From assembly GCA_027487515.1 (NCBI GenBank), contig JAIYDL010000007.1, positions 186,001 through 250,000 of the forward strand: 64,000 nucleotides of DNA, written 5' to 3'. Source of the stretch: Pseudomonadota bacterium. GTDB lineage: Bacteria; Bdellovibrionota; Bacteriovoracia; Bacteriovoracales; Bacteriovoracaceae. Position numbers and translations under genes: made by a program. The notes beneath the pieces are model-generated. The model saw only the letters and a program-made list of their open reading frames with translations, did no database searches and was not told the origin of the DNA. This document shows positions 8,546 to 16,910 of the stretch, piece by piece (position 1 is the stretch's first letter; each line of letters starts with the position of its first letter).

Positions 8546-8682
8546 CGCGCGAAGTTGGCCCGCTCGTAGTAACCGTGTGCCTTTTCGTGCTCATCAACGG
8601 ACGAGATGCCTCGGTCGTTGTGATAAGATGCGCAGCTGACCATTAAACCTAAAACGAAAAATAGGGCGACTGTTTTAGCCAT
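8542..8682 (-). CDS. 46-residue putative lipoprotein
   Basis: A short frame starting at ATG 8682 with a strong GGAGG six bases upstream. It encodes a signal peptide (MAKTVALFFVLGLMVSC) with lipobox MVSC, then about 30 polar residues (ASYHNDRGISSVDEHEK and a short tail). The strong ribosome site plus a proper lipoprotein signal make it likely to be real despite its size. Its TAG stop overlaps the rsgA TAG by two bases in a tail-to-tail CTAG. Function unknown; it resembles entericidin-sized surface lipoproteins only in length. Confidence 0.7.
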   Translation of the reverse strand: MAKTVALFFVLGLMVSCASYHNDRGISSVDEHEKAHGYYERANFAR

Positions 8683-8792
8683 GGGATGCCTCCAGAAGGG
8701 GTTTGTCCACCTGTTTACCCTATCGGTTTAATCGGCTTTTACCTTAGGAAAATCTTCTCTCCGAGATCCGCGTTGAGTTTCCAGGGCTTACC

Positions 8793-9404
8793 TCAGATAG
8801 GGACATCAGACGATGAAGGCCGAAGCGGTTTGCGCCCATCCTTCGGGGTTCCACTCGCCTTCGCTCGAAGGAACGGAAACTGGACCAGGATTCGACCATC
8901 TTTTTGATCGATCTTTACCTTCGAACCGTCACAGTCAGAGGGCACGGAGACACTGTTGGAGAAACTGGCCGAAGTGATACCGTTCCCAGATCTTTCTTCG
9001 TGCTTCCCTTTTACGGTGACGAGGTTGTCTGCGACATTAATGTCCAACTGATCTTTTGGATTCTGGGGGGTGATGGCGAGGGTTCGGCCTGAAGCATTTT
9101 CTACCCATTCCATTTTCAAGCTCGAGCCCTGCCGAAGACCCATCTTCCCAGGTGCACTGAATGAATCCTTCAGGAGGTCATTCATCATCCCCTCCATGTC
9201 GCCGAACATGTCCTGATCAGGGCCCGAGTCGCTCAGGAGATTCTCCATCATCCTCCGGTGCATCTCCATCCGGAGCTTCATGACCCGATCAACGTGCGTC
9301 GCTTGCTGGTCGTCCACTGAGTTCGTCCCTTGTTGCCCAAGGAGTGCTCCCGCCCAGAAGACAATCATAAACATTACCGCAAGCACGGCGTACATTCGTC
9401 TCAT
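8793..9404 (-). CDS. Exported/membrane-anchored alpha-crystallin (Hsp20)-like protein
   Basis: 203 residues. The N-terminal 24 residues form a hydrophobic signal or anchor. A methionine- and acid-rich segment (about 40-85) follows, then an Hsp20-like beta-sandwich: LDINVADNLVTVKGKHEERS, SASFSNSVSVPSDCDGSKVK and DGRILVQFPF match the IEVEDNVLTIKGE, SFSRSFTLP and NGVLTVTLPK landmarks of small heat-shock proteins. Hsp20 proteins are normally cytoplasmic holdases, so an exported copy points to periplasmic folding protection. It lies eight bases after the BtuF-like gene on the same strand. The fold call is moderately sure, the location is inferred. Confidence 0.65.
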   Translation of the reverse strand: MRRMYAVLAVMFMIVFWAGALLGQQGTNSVDDQQATHVDRVMKLRMEMHRRMMENLLSDSGPDQDMFGDMEGMMNDLLKDSFSAPGKMGLRQGSSLKMEWVENASGRTLAITPQNPKDQLDINVADNLVTVKGKHEERSGNGITSASFSNSVSVPSDCDGSKVKIDQKDGRILVQFPFLRAKASGTPKDGRKPLRPSSSDVPI

Positions 9405-9412
9405 ATCTTCTA

Positions 9413-10198
9413 CTATGGGAGTGAATCAGTGCTCGTCAAGGTCGCTAGGGCTTTAATTTTTTCAAGCATTTGATCAAGGCCATCCACGAAGAGGGCAGGC
9501 CCGGGCTGGAGAAACACCGCAGGATCGAGTTCCCAGACCTGGTGGTTCTGAACTGCGCTGACTCCGGGGTACCGGTGAAAAAAGGAGTCGAGCTTAACCT
9601 TTTTTCCGCACCAGCAACCGAAGATGATCTCGGGATCAAGGGCCCTGACCTCTTCATCCGTCACTTCCCGGTCTCGAGCAAGAGGCCCGGCCTTATGAGC
9701 AAAGATGTTCACCCCACCACAGGCCTCGATGAGCTCTGAAACCCAACCGATTCCACTGTAGCGCGGATGATCCCATTCTTCGAAATAAACTCGAGGCTTC
9801 TTTGGGAACCTAGCACTTAAGCCGCGAACCTCCTGAAGCTTGCGCCGGAAGCCGGCCACCAAGTCACTCGCCTTTTGCTCCTCCCCGATGATTCGTCCCA
9901 GGAGAAGATTATTCTCAAGGATCTCCGCCAAAGAGCGCTGGTTCGTGACCAGCACCGAGAGCCCTCGACCGATCAGCTCGGCGGCAATCTCCCGCTGAAG
10001 ATCGGAGAAGCCGATCACCAGGTCTGGTCCCAGAACCACGATCTTTTCGATGTCAGAGCGAATGAATTGGCTCACCACCGGATGACACTTCGCTTCGGGA
10101 GGACGTTCTACGTATTGGCTAACTCCGGCGATCACATCGGATCTGCCAAGAAGGTAGAACGTCTCGACGGTTTCTTCAGTGAGGCATATAATTCTCAT
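9413..10198 (-). CDS. BtuF-like periplasmic-binding-fold protein without signal peptide
   Basis: About 261 residues. The order of motifs is that of the helical-backbone cobalamin/iron-siderophore binding proteins: RIICLTEETVETFYLLG, DVIAGVSQYV, KIVVLGPDLVIGFSD, IYFEEWDHPRY-like segment (VYFEEWDHPRYSGIG), and DPEIIFGCWCG. There is no signal peptide or lipobox, so it is likely cytoplasmic; signal-less relatives are common and often just named cobalamin-binding protein. ATG 10198 is preferred over ATG 10210 because TATGAT lies seven bases upstream. It is divergent from the DsbD-like gene; the Hsp20-like gene follows. Confidence 0.75.
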   Translation of the reverse strand: MRIICLTEETVETFYLLGRSDVIAGVSQYVERPPEAKCHPVVSQFIRSDIEKIVVLGPDLVIGFSDLQREIAAELIGRGLSVLVTNQRSLAEILENNLLLGRIIGEEQKASDLVAGFRRKLQEVRGLSARFPKKPRVYFEEWDHPRYSGIGWVSELIEACGGVNIFAHKAGPLARDREVTDEEVRALDPEIIFGCWCGKKVKLDSFFHRYPGVSAVQNHQVWELDPAVFLQPGPALFVDGLDQMLEKIKALATLTSTDSLP

Positions 10199-10205
10199 AC
10201 CGCTA

Positions 10206-10211
10206 ATCATA
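10206..10211 (-). promoter_or_regulatory. -10 element TATGAT before the BtuF-like gene
   Basis: On the minus strand TATGAT ends seven bases before ATG 10198, in a gap of only 23 bases between divergent genes. No ribosome site is present; a leaderless message is likely. Confidence 0.45.
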
Positions 10212-10221
10212 AAGGATTCTT

Positions 10222-12321
10222 ATGTTGAAAGCCATTTTTCTCCTCCTCATCTCCCTGACGGCCTGGGGGGCAGACGAGCACGCAACCTTCTCCGTCCAGC
10301 GTTGGCAGAAGAAGCTGGTGGTGACCATCAATCACGATGAGGGGTGGCACACTTACTGGAAGAATCCTGGGGACGCGGGGATTGCCTCGACGTTTAAATT
10401 CACCCCAGAAACCAAGGCCCACGAGTGGCCCGCACCCAAGAAATACGTGGAGGCCGGCGACATCGTGACCATCGGATACGGGGGCGTGAAGCACTTCTTC
10501 TTCGACGACCCTGCCGGTGCCATCGACCTCCAGGTCGGTGTCCTCATCTGCAAGGACATCTGCATCCCTGGTGAGGCGAAGCTCAAACTTGCCGCCAAAG
10601 AGGACTTCGTCGCCAGCCGGATGGCCAAACCGTTTGACCCAGCCACCCTCGAAGCGGCCTTCAAAGAGCTCCCCCTCGAAACGACGCTTCCCTCAACGCT
10701 TGAGTTCTACCTCACGAGAGCGAAGGGTCAGCCGAACCTCACCCTTCACTACAGCTTAAAAAATGTGAAGATCCCAAGCCTTCCCAAGGAAATGAACTTC
10801 CTGACTCCCTTTCCGCAAGCCCCCTGGGGATTTAAGCGCGAGTCTCTCTTCTATAAGGACGGGACCCTCTACGGAAAAACAGAAATTGAATGGGACGGAG
10901 AATACCAAGAACCGCCGGTCTCACTCCCAGAGTCTGGAAAATTTGAGCGCCCGTACCGACTCCAGTTTCTCCTCAACGCTCCGGGCTCAACCTCTGTGAC
11001 CGTTGTGACCTTGGCCGCAGAGAACTTCTCCCTTGGGTCTCCAACCCTTAACGAGTTCTACAAAAATCTTCCGCCCTTCACCGGCAAAGGCTCGGTCGCC
11101 GCCGGTACAGTCACGGACGATGAAGGGAGTCTTTTTAAGTACCTCCTCTTCGCCTTCCTCGGGGGCCTCATCCTCAATCTGATGCCCTGTGTGCTCCCGG
11201 TGATCTCCCTGAAACTCTTTGGACTCATCCAGCACAAGGGCCTACCGCAGAGGAAAATCCTCTCCCACAACCTCAGCTACACGGCCGGTGTGATCTCGAC
11301 GTTCATGGTTCTGGCCGGAGTGATCGCTGGCATCAAGATCAGCGGAGAAGAAATTGGCTGGGGCTTCCAGCTCCAGTCTCCGGCCTTCATCCTCGTCATG
11401 ATGCTGATCCTCTTCATCCTCTCGCTGAACCTCTTCGGGCTCTTCGAGTTCGCAACTCCGGGAGGCTCGAAGCTCGGCTCAGCGGAGCTCAAGGATGGTC
11501 TTGCGGGTGACTTCTTTTCAGGAATCCTCACCACGATCCTCTCCACTCCCTGCTCGGCCCCGTTCCTGGGAACTGCCCTGACCTTCGCTTTTACCACGTC
11601 GACGGCGAACATCTTCCTGATGTTTTTCTTCATCGGGCTGGGCCTCGCGTCACCGTTTCTCATGACGGCCGCGGTGCCCTCCGCTCTGAACATTTTCCCG
11701 CGGCCCGGCGCCTGGATGGAGAAGCTTAAATACTTCCTCGGTCTCTCCCTCCTCCTCACCGTCATCTGGCTCTACGATGTCTTCGTGTCCCTGGTGAACT
11801 TCGACCTCATCAGCTGGCGCCTGAACCTCCTCTTTGCCCTTTGGTTTTTCGCATTCTTCTTCGTCCAGAAGATCTCCCGATCGTGGGTTGCGAAGGCACT
11901 CGTGTTTGCGTTGCCCCTGGGACTAACTTTTCTTGCCATCCAGAATCTCGAGGCTAGGCCCTCGGCCTCCTCCGAAGTTGCAGGAACACAAAGTGAGTGG
12001 GCCCCGTGGTCTGAATCCAAGCTCGAGGGCGAGAAAGGGAAACTCGTGTTCATGGATTTCACGGCCGAGTGGTGCCTTACCTGCAAGGTGAATAAAAAAC
12101 TCGTCCTCGAAACAGACGGGTTCCGGAAGCTCGCGGAGAAGTACAACCTTGTTCTCGTGCGCGCGGACTGGACAAAACGGGATGACAACATCACCCAGTT
12201 TCTCAAGCGCTTCAAGGTCGTCGGAGTTCCCGCCTACTTCGTCCAGAAACCGGACGGAACGATCCTTTCCCTCGGTGAAACAATTTCCGTGGGAAAAATT
12301 GAGAGTCACCTGAAACTCTAG
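10222..12321 (+). CDS. ScsB/DsbD-family transmembrane thiol:disulfide reductase
   Basis: 699 residues. Signal peptide (about 1-17); a periplasmic N-domain with the redox pair CKDIC near residue 113; a DsbD-type membrane core with two conserved Cys-Pro regions (NLMPCVLPVISLKLFG near 327 and LSTPCSAPFLGTALTF near 437); and a C-terminal thioredoxin domain with WCLTCK near 616. It passes electrons from cytoplasmic thioredoxin across the membrane to periplasmic partners, serving disulfide correction, cytochrome c maturation or copper tolerance. The N-domain looks like ScsB rather than E. coli DsbD. An AAAGGA site precedes ATG 10222. The neighbouring exported Hsp20-like gene hints at an envelope-folding theme. 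Confidence 0.9.
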   Translation: MLKAIFLLLISLTAWGADEHATFSVQRWQKKLVVTINHDEGWHTYWKNPGDAGIASTFKFTPETKAHEWPAPKKYVEAGDIVTIGYGGVKHFFFDDPAGAIDLQVGVLICKDICIPGEAKLKLAAKEDFVASRMAKPFDPATLEAAFKELPLETTLPSTLEFYLTRAKGQPNLTLHYSLKNVKIPSLPKEMNFLTPFPQAPWGFKRESLFYKDGTLYGKTEIEWDGEYQEPPVSLPESGKFERPYRLQFLLNAPGSTSVTVVTLAAENFSLGSPTLNEFYKNLPPFTGKGSVAAGTVTDDEGSLFKYLLFAFLGGLILNLMPCVLPVISLKLFGLIQHKGLPQRKILSHNLSYTAGVISTFMVLAGVIAGIKISGEEIGWGFQLQSPAFILVMMLILFILSLNLFGLFEFATPGGSKLGSAELKDGLAGDFFSGILTTILSTPCSAPFLGTALTFAFTTSTANIFLMFFFIGLGLASPFLMTAAVPSALNIFPRPGAWMEKLKYFLGLSLLLTVIWLYDVFVSLVNFDLISWRLNLLFALWFFAFFFVQKISRSWVAKALVFALPLGLTFLAIQNLEARPSASSEVAGTQSEWAPWSESKLEGEKGKLVFMDFTAEWCLTCKVNKKLVLETDGFRKLAEKYNLVLVRADWTKRDDNITQFLKRFKVVGVPAYFVQKPDGTILSLGETISVGKIESHLKL

Positions 12322-12327
12322 GTCCTC

Positions 12328-13353
12328 TTAGTCCTCGAACTTCGGCGGGAGGAGCATGATCTCTTGGACCACTTTACGAGGATCCGCGTCCTCGTACAAA
12401 ACAGCGTAAAGGCCTGAGAAGATCAGGGCCCGGATGCCCATCTTTTGCGCTAAGAAGTACGCTGCCTTGGTGGTTTTATAACCTTCAACGACACTCTTCG
12501 AGCTCGCGATGATCTCTTCTGGGCGGCGGCCCTTGGCGAGTTCAATCCCAAAAGTCTTGTTTCGAGACAGCTCCCCCGTGGTCGTGAGAATCAAGTCTCC
12601 CATGCCCGAGGGCCCATAGAACGTTTCAGGCCGAGCGCCAAAAACTGCTCCGAAGCGAAGCATCTCCACAATCCCCCGCGTGAGAAGGGCCGCACGAGTA
12701 TTATGGTTATACCCTAGACCCTCGAGGATCCCACCCGCAATCGCGATGACGTTCTTCAGCGATCCTCCCAGGAGAACACCCTTCACGTCCGTCGTCGGTA
12801 CGGCCTTGAAGAAGTCCGTTCCGAGCATGTCGCAGATGTGGAGAAGATTCTCGCGGGATTCACCAGCGAGGGAGACGAGAGTGATCTGTTTATCGATGAT
12901 CTCTTTGGCGAAGGAGGGGCCCGAAAGGTAGGTGAGCTGGGAGCGGTAGGCATCGAAGTGAGACTTGAAGAGTTCGTCCGGGAGTTTGAGCGTTTCGTGA
13001 TCGATGCCCTTCGCGAGATTGACGAGACAGATCCCGCGGTCAAAGAGGGAGCGAAGCTCGGGTTCATTCCGGAGGCAGAAGTCTTCGATCGCCGACATCG
13101 GAAGCCCCGACACAATCAGCTCGATCCCTCCGTCCGAAAGCGCCTCCACCTCCGCCCAGGTGCGGGCGGCGCGAATCGTTTCCGGTAACTTCTGGCCCGG
13201 GAGGTAGGTTGCGTTCTCCCCACGGTTTATTTCTTGGTAAGTTTCTTCAGACCGGACAAGAACGATCACTTTTTGGAAGTTCTGTGTCAGAACAAACCCG
13301 ATCGCAGTCCCGAAGGCACCGCCGCCAAGAACCAAGGCCGTTTTATATTTCAT
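12328..13353 (-). CDS. gpsA: NAD(P)-dependent glycerol-3-phosphate dehydrogenase
   Basis: About 341 residues. The nucleotide-binding motif ALVLGGGAFGTAIG lies at the N-terminus, and the family segments LAKGIDHETLKLPDEL, YLSGPSFAKEI, LGGSLKNVIAIAGGI with the catalytic lysine, and FYGPSGMGDLILT follow in order. The enzyme reduces dihydroxyacetone phosphate to sn-glycerol 3-phosphate for phospholipid synthesis in the cytoplasm. ATG 13353 with AGAGG upstream is preferred over 13383, because the longer form would overlap the preceding gene and add ten unconserved residues. It lies 13 bases after the DUF493 gene in the same operon. Confidence 0.95.
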   Translation of the reverse strand: MKYKTALVLGGGAFGTAIGFVLTQNFQKVIVLVRSEETYQEINRGENATYLPGQKLPETIRAARTWAEVEALSDGGIELIVSGLPMSAIEDFCLRNEPELRSLFDRGICLVNLAKGIDHETLKLPDELFKSHFDAYRSQLTYLSGPSFAKEIIDKQITLVSLAGESRENLLHICDMLGTDFFKAVPTTDVKGVLLGGSLKNVIAIAGGILEGLGYNHNTRAALLTRGIVEMLRFGAVFGARPETFYGPSGMGDLILTTTGELSRNKTFGIELAKGRRPEEIIASSKSVVEGYKTTKAAYFLAQKMGIRALIFSGLYAVLYEDADPRKVVQEIMLLPPKFED

Positions 13354-13366
13354 GGGACCTCTGAAG

Positions 13367-13621
13367 TTATAAGCTGATGACACCTTTAATAGTACTCATG
13401 AGCGAGTAAATCTCGAGAACTTCTTGGGCACTGGCCATAAGTTTCCGGGCAGAGACGGAGGTGTAATTCCCATTTTTAGAAGGAGTCTCTTGGATTCGGA
13501 AGCCCGGAAGCTTCTCGATGATCAGCTGCTTGTCAGCGGTCTTAATGATGAACTTAAACTCGTAGTAATCAGGCCATTGGTAGCTTTCCTCAAGGAGTGC
13601 CTTAAACTTCTCATTATCCAT
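13367..13621 (-). CDS. YbeD-like DUF493 protein
   Basis: 84 residues from ATG 13621, which has GGAG about seven bases upstream; an in-frame ATG at 13651 would add ten residues beginning with the same MDN. The pattern YQWPDYYEFKFIIKTADKQ, SKNGNYTSVSARKLMASAQEVL and the closing IYSLMSTIKGVISL fits the ferredoxin-like DUF493/YbeD family, small cytoplasmic regulatory-type domains of unknown role. It is followed closely by gpsA and likely co-transcribed. Confidence 0.75.
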   Translation of the reverse strand: MDNEKFKALLEESYQWPDYYEFKFIIKTADKQLIIEKLPGFRIQETPSKNGNYTSVSARKLMASAQEVLEIYSLMSTIKGVISL

Positions 13622-13784
13622 ACTCTCTCCACTTTCCTCAAAATTATCCATCCCAACTCGCCGTTATTCCAAAAGCCCGGAGCGATTTCAAGACCTTAGT
13701 GATGTCACGGCCATTAACTTTATTTAGACGAAGATCCGATGCAGGAAACAACGTAAAAGGCGACTGATTGCCTAGGGGGCCCCG

Positions 13785-15890
13785 ATGAAAGTATGGATGC
13801 TGATTGTTCTTACCTTGCCCTATTCGGCGTTTTCCTCAGAATTTTCCCACATCAAACTAAAACCGGAATTCGAGCAACATCTTACCCGATCCCCTACAAA
13901 AAGTAACGCTCCTCTCGTGAAGCAAGTCCAGGCCCTCAAAGCGCAGAGTTCTCAATCCCTCACCCCATCGCTGCCTGGAGGATCGCTCCAGTCACGCATG
14001 CTCTCTGCCCTCCTGGGGGCATCGAGTCCCGCACCCGTTGATGGAGAAGAGTCTCCCCTCTATGAAGAAATCCGCCGGCACCTCGAGGCCTCCCACCGAA
14101 CCATCGGTCTTTCTGAGGTACAAACCCTTAATCGATTAAATCAACAGTTCAATCTCGGGACATCTAACTTTTCGGGATTCTCCTGGCAGCGCCCCTTCGG
14201 CGTGGTCCAGGTCTACGCCGATCGGCAAGTGACGCCGAATATTTTCGCAGAAAACTGGTTGGTCATGGATACCTTCACCTTTGAGGTAGAAGCTTCAACT
14301 TTCCTTGAGCGCCTCTCGGAAGCAGGTCTCTCGGCCATGTCGGCCACCGAAATCGGCGCTTTCGCAGGCATCAAGTTTCGAAGGGCCTACACCTACTGGC
14401 ACTACGCCGCCTCTTACCAGGAGGGACTCTCCGCCGACTTCAGTCGCCTCTTCCTCCCTTTCCTTTCCTTCAACCAAGACTTCATGGAAAAAATGGGCAA
14501 CGAGGAAATCTTAAAGCGCGAAGACGTCTGGACCGCGAGTGCGGGGGGCCTCATCACGACTCCTCCGTTATACAACGTCTCGTTTAGCGCGGGAGTCCTT
14601 GCCGAGTACGATTTCCAGAACGTCACGAGCATGCAGAGCACTCAGGCGGGCAACCATCGCTACATCGTCGGAGTTCAGTCGAAGAAGAAAGCTACCGTTG
14701 GAGCAACGCTCGAACTCCAGCTTGATTTTTTTAAACTCCTGAAGCTCACCCTCCTCCGCTATGACATCAACTATGAGTACGCCTCAGGAAAAGAGTTTTC
14801 GCTGGGATTTAAGCCGGACCAGTGGGTGAAGGTCAAGAGTGACTCAGGGCTTGGCGGGGAACTGCGGTCGATCCTGAAAGGGACCGGAGCCATAAAACAA
14901 CTCGAGCCCTACGTGGTAAGGCTCGATGAGTCCAGTTCTTCTGCACTTGAGCAACGCGGAAGCCTTTTGATCTGGGGCCGACTCCAGAAACAGAAAACGG
15001 AACAGATCCGGGTCATTAAAGACGATGTCGTGAAGGTCTTCTACAAGAACTACGCCCAAAATGTCAGGGCCGTGCAGAACGTCGTGAGTCGCCTCTTCTC
15101 GGCCATCGTGTATAAGCTTTTAAAACTTCCGTTGGCCGTGAATAACGCCGCCGTTTTTTCCAAACAATTTACCATCGAGTACGAAGCCTCCCACCCCCAA
15201 GCGACGGATCCCAAGCTGATCCGAGTAGACAACGCTGAGCAATTCTCCTTCGTGATCTCCCAGTACTACAGTGCCGCCCGCACGGATCGGTGGGTCGACC
15301 GCCGGTTCAAGAACGACCTCGTCTGGTTCGCAGATAACTACACGACCTTGCCGAAGACCTTCAAGGAGGACATTCAAAACGAAGTGCTCAAAGGACCGAT
15401 GATGATCGAAAGCAACGTGCGCGTTGAGAAGAGCGGCTTCACCTACCTCATCGCAGCACCCGTGGACAGTGTCTTTGGCCTCCTCGTGCGTGTCTGCGGT
15501 TCCGAGAAAGCCCGGCAGTGGACGACGGAGAGTTCCCGCCGAGACCTCCTCCTCGAAACGCAGTCCGGGGCCGAGAAGTGTGTGAAGGACCTGGGCCTCA
15601 CCTTCGTTGCCTTCAAATCCGATTATGCCAATAACTTCCTCAAGCCATCGCTGGCGAAGTTTAAAGAGTTCATGACGAAGTACTATAAGAAATCAAAAAA
15701 CATCGCGGACATTCAGGCCCTGTTTGGAGCAGAGAACACATTTGTGAACGGCCGACTCCAGGCCCAAACGAGCGTCGGCGTCGCCTTCAACACAACCTTT
15801 TCCGCTGGACAATTCCGGGGCCTCGGAGTTATTGATACGTTTAAACGCAAAACCGGCGGCAGGACACCTGCCAGCATCGTAAGTGAGTGA
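13785..15890 (+). CDS. Large secreted hypothetical protein
   Basis: 701 residues with a signal peptide of about 17 residues (cleavage after AFSS). The mature chain is soluble, with many aromatic and alternating-hydrophobic stretches between residues 130 and 330, a basic central part, and two or three cysteines near residues 568-605. No repeats or catalytic motif that I recognise. The last codons overlap the start of the Sua5-type gene by four bases (GTGA), so both are translated from one message, although their locations in the cell differ. AGGGGG stands before ATG 13785. Possibly an envelope protein particular to this lineage. Confidence 0.65.
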   Translation: MKVWMLIVLTLPYSAFSSEFSHIKLKPEFEQHLTRSPTKSNAPLVKQVQALKAQSSQSLTPSLPGGSLQSRMLSALLGASSPAPVDGEESPLYEEIRRHLEASHRTIGLSEVQTLNRLNQQFNLGTSNFSGFSWQRPFGVVQVYADRQVTPNIFAENWLVMDTFTFEVEASTFLERLSEAGLSAMSATEIGAFAGIKFRRAYTYWHYAASYQEGLSADFSRLFLPFLSFNQDFMEKMGNEEILKREDVWTASAGGLITTPPLYNVSFSAGVLAEYDFQNVTSMQSTQAGNHRYIVGVQSKKKATVGATLELQLDFFKLLKLTLLRYDINYEYASGKEFSLGFKPDQWVKVKSDSGLGGELRSILKGTGAIKQLEPYVVRLDESSSSALEQRGSLLIWGRLQKQKTEQIRVIKDDVVKVFYKNYAQNVRAVQNVVSRLFSAIVYKLLKLPLAVNNAAVFSKQFTIEYEASHPQATDPKLIRVDNAEQFSFVISQYYSAARTDRWVDRRFKNDLVWFADNYTTLPKTFKEDIQNEVLKGPMMIESNVRVEKSGFTYLIAAPVDSVFGLLVRVCGSEKARQWTTESSRRDLLLETQSGAEKCVKDLGLTFVAFKSDYANNFLKPSLAKFKEFMTKYYKKSKNIADIQALFGAENTFVNGRLQAQTSVGVAFNTTFSAGQFRGLGVIDTFKRKTGGRTPASIVSE

Positions 15891-16828
15891 GCTTGAAAAC
15901 CGTCGACGTAGCCGAGGCACGAACCCTTCTCCAGCGCGGAGACGTGGTGGCCATTCCCACGGAGACGGTTTACGGGCTCGGTGGCTGGATCCACTCGGAG
16001 TCGGGACTTCGGAAAATTTTTTCCATCAAAGAGCGACCATTCTTTGATCCTCTGATCGTCCACGTCGCTTCCCCGGCCTCGGCAAGATCTCTCGCCAAAG
16101 AATGGACCGAGGTTCACGAGGCCCTGGCACGGACCTGCTGGCCAGGACCACTGACGTTGATCGCGCCCAAGACTTCTGAAATCAATCCTCTCATCACCTC
16201 GGGCCTCGACTCGGTCGGGCTGCGCTGCCCTCGGCATGCGGTGGCCCTGCAATTGCTTTCCGGGATCGAGGGTGGCATCGCGGCCCCCAGCGCGAACAAG
16301 TTCGGCAAAACCTCCCCGACCACAAGCGCTCACGTTTACGCAGAATTTGGGGCCGGAGTCAGTATCCTCGAGGGGGGCCCTTCGGAGATTGGGATCGAGT
16401 CCACCGTGGCCGGTGTCGTCGGCAACCGAGTGGAGATCTACCGTCCAGGTTTTTACACCGCCTCCATGCTCCGAAAACTCCTGGCAGAGCAAGGCGTAAT
16501 GGTGGACGTCGTCTACGCCGTGAGCCCGGTAGCGCCAGGACAACTCAAGCATCACTACATGCCTAAGATTCCCTTGGTCATCGTGCCTGAGGGATTTAGC
16601 TGGAAACAAGACCCTCTTCTCGTGTCGGTCCCTTTCCGAAATCCGGTTCTGTGGCAACAGCCGGCGTCGGCCGCAGTCGCGAGCCGGGAGCTCTATCAGA
16701 AAATGCGGGAGTTTGATGCCGCCGGGTTTGATATCATCTTTGCTGAACGACGGCCGGAGCACGATGCTGAGGAATGGGGTGGGATCTGGAATCGGCTCGA
16801 GAAGGCGAAGACCCAGAATCTGGTTTAA
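15887..16828 (+). CDS. L-threonylcarbamoyladenylate synthase (Sua5 type)
   Basis: 313 residues. The YrdC domain has AIPTETVYGLGG, KERPFFDPLIVHV, CWPGPLTLI, VGLRCPRH and AAPSANKFGKTSPTT. A linker with SPVAPGQLKHHYMPK leads into the shorter C-terminal Sua5 domain (about 205-313), so it is the two-domain Sua5 rather than the short TsaC. It makes threonylcarbamoyl-AMP from threonine, bicarbonate and ATP for t6A37 on ANN-reading tRNAs. The GTG start overlaps the upstream stop by four bases. Confidence 0.93.
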   Translation: MSLKTVDVAEARTLLQRGDVVAIPTETVYGLGGWIHSESGLRKIFSIKERPFFDPLIVHVASPASARSLAKEWTEVHEALARTCWPGPLTLIAPKTSEINPLITSGLDSVGLRCPRHAVALQLLSGIEGGIAAPSANKFGKTSPTTSAHVYAEFGAGVSILEGGPSEIGIESTVAGVVGNRVEIYRPGFYTASMLRKLLAEQGVMVDVVYAVSPVAPGQLKHHYMPKIPLVIVPEGFSWKQDPLLVSVPFRNPVLWQQPASAAVASRELYQKMREFDAAGFDIIFAERRPEHDAEEWGGIWNRLEKAKTQNLV

Positions 16829-16839
16829 GGCCCTCCTGA

Positions 16840-16881
16840 AAATGAAAAGGGGATGCGGTAAGACGTGTCCCTCGCATCCCC
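16840..16881 (-). terminator. Terminator of the large secreted protein gene
   Basis: Perfect 9-bp inverted repeat GGGGATGCG (16849-16857) / CGCATCCCC (16873-16881). On the minus strand the stem is followed by TTTTCATTTTC. It lies 29 bases past the stop at 16911 and sits between convergent genes, so it may also serve the Sua5 gene. Confidence 0.75.
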
Positions 16882-16910
16882 TAGATAAGAACCTACGGTA
16901 CTGATCGAAC

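Noticed and set aside
15713-16762. A 349-codon minus-strand frame
   Set aside because: It is antisense to the Sua5 gene and the end of the secreted protein gene; no ribosome site or recognisable motif.
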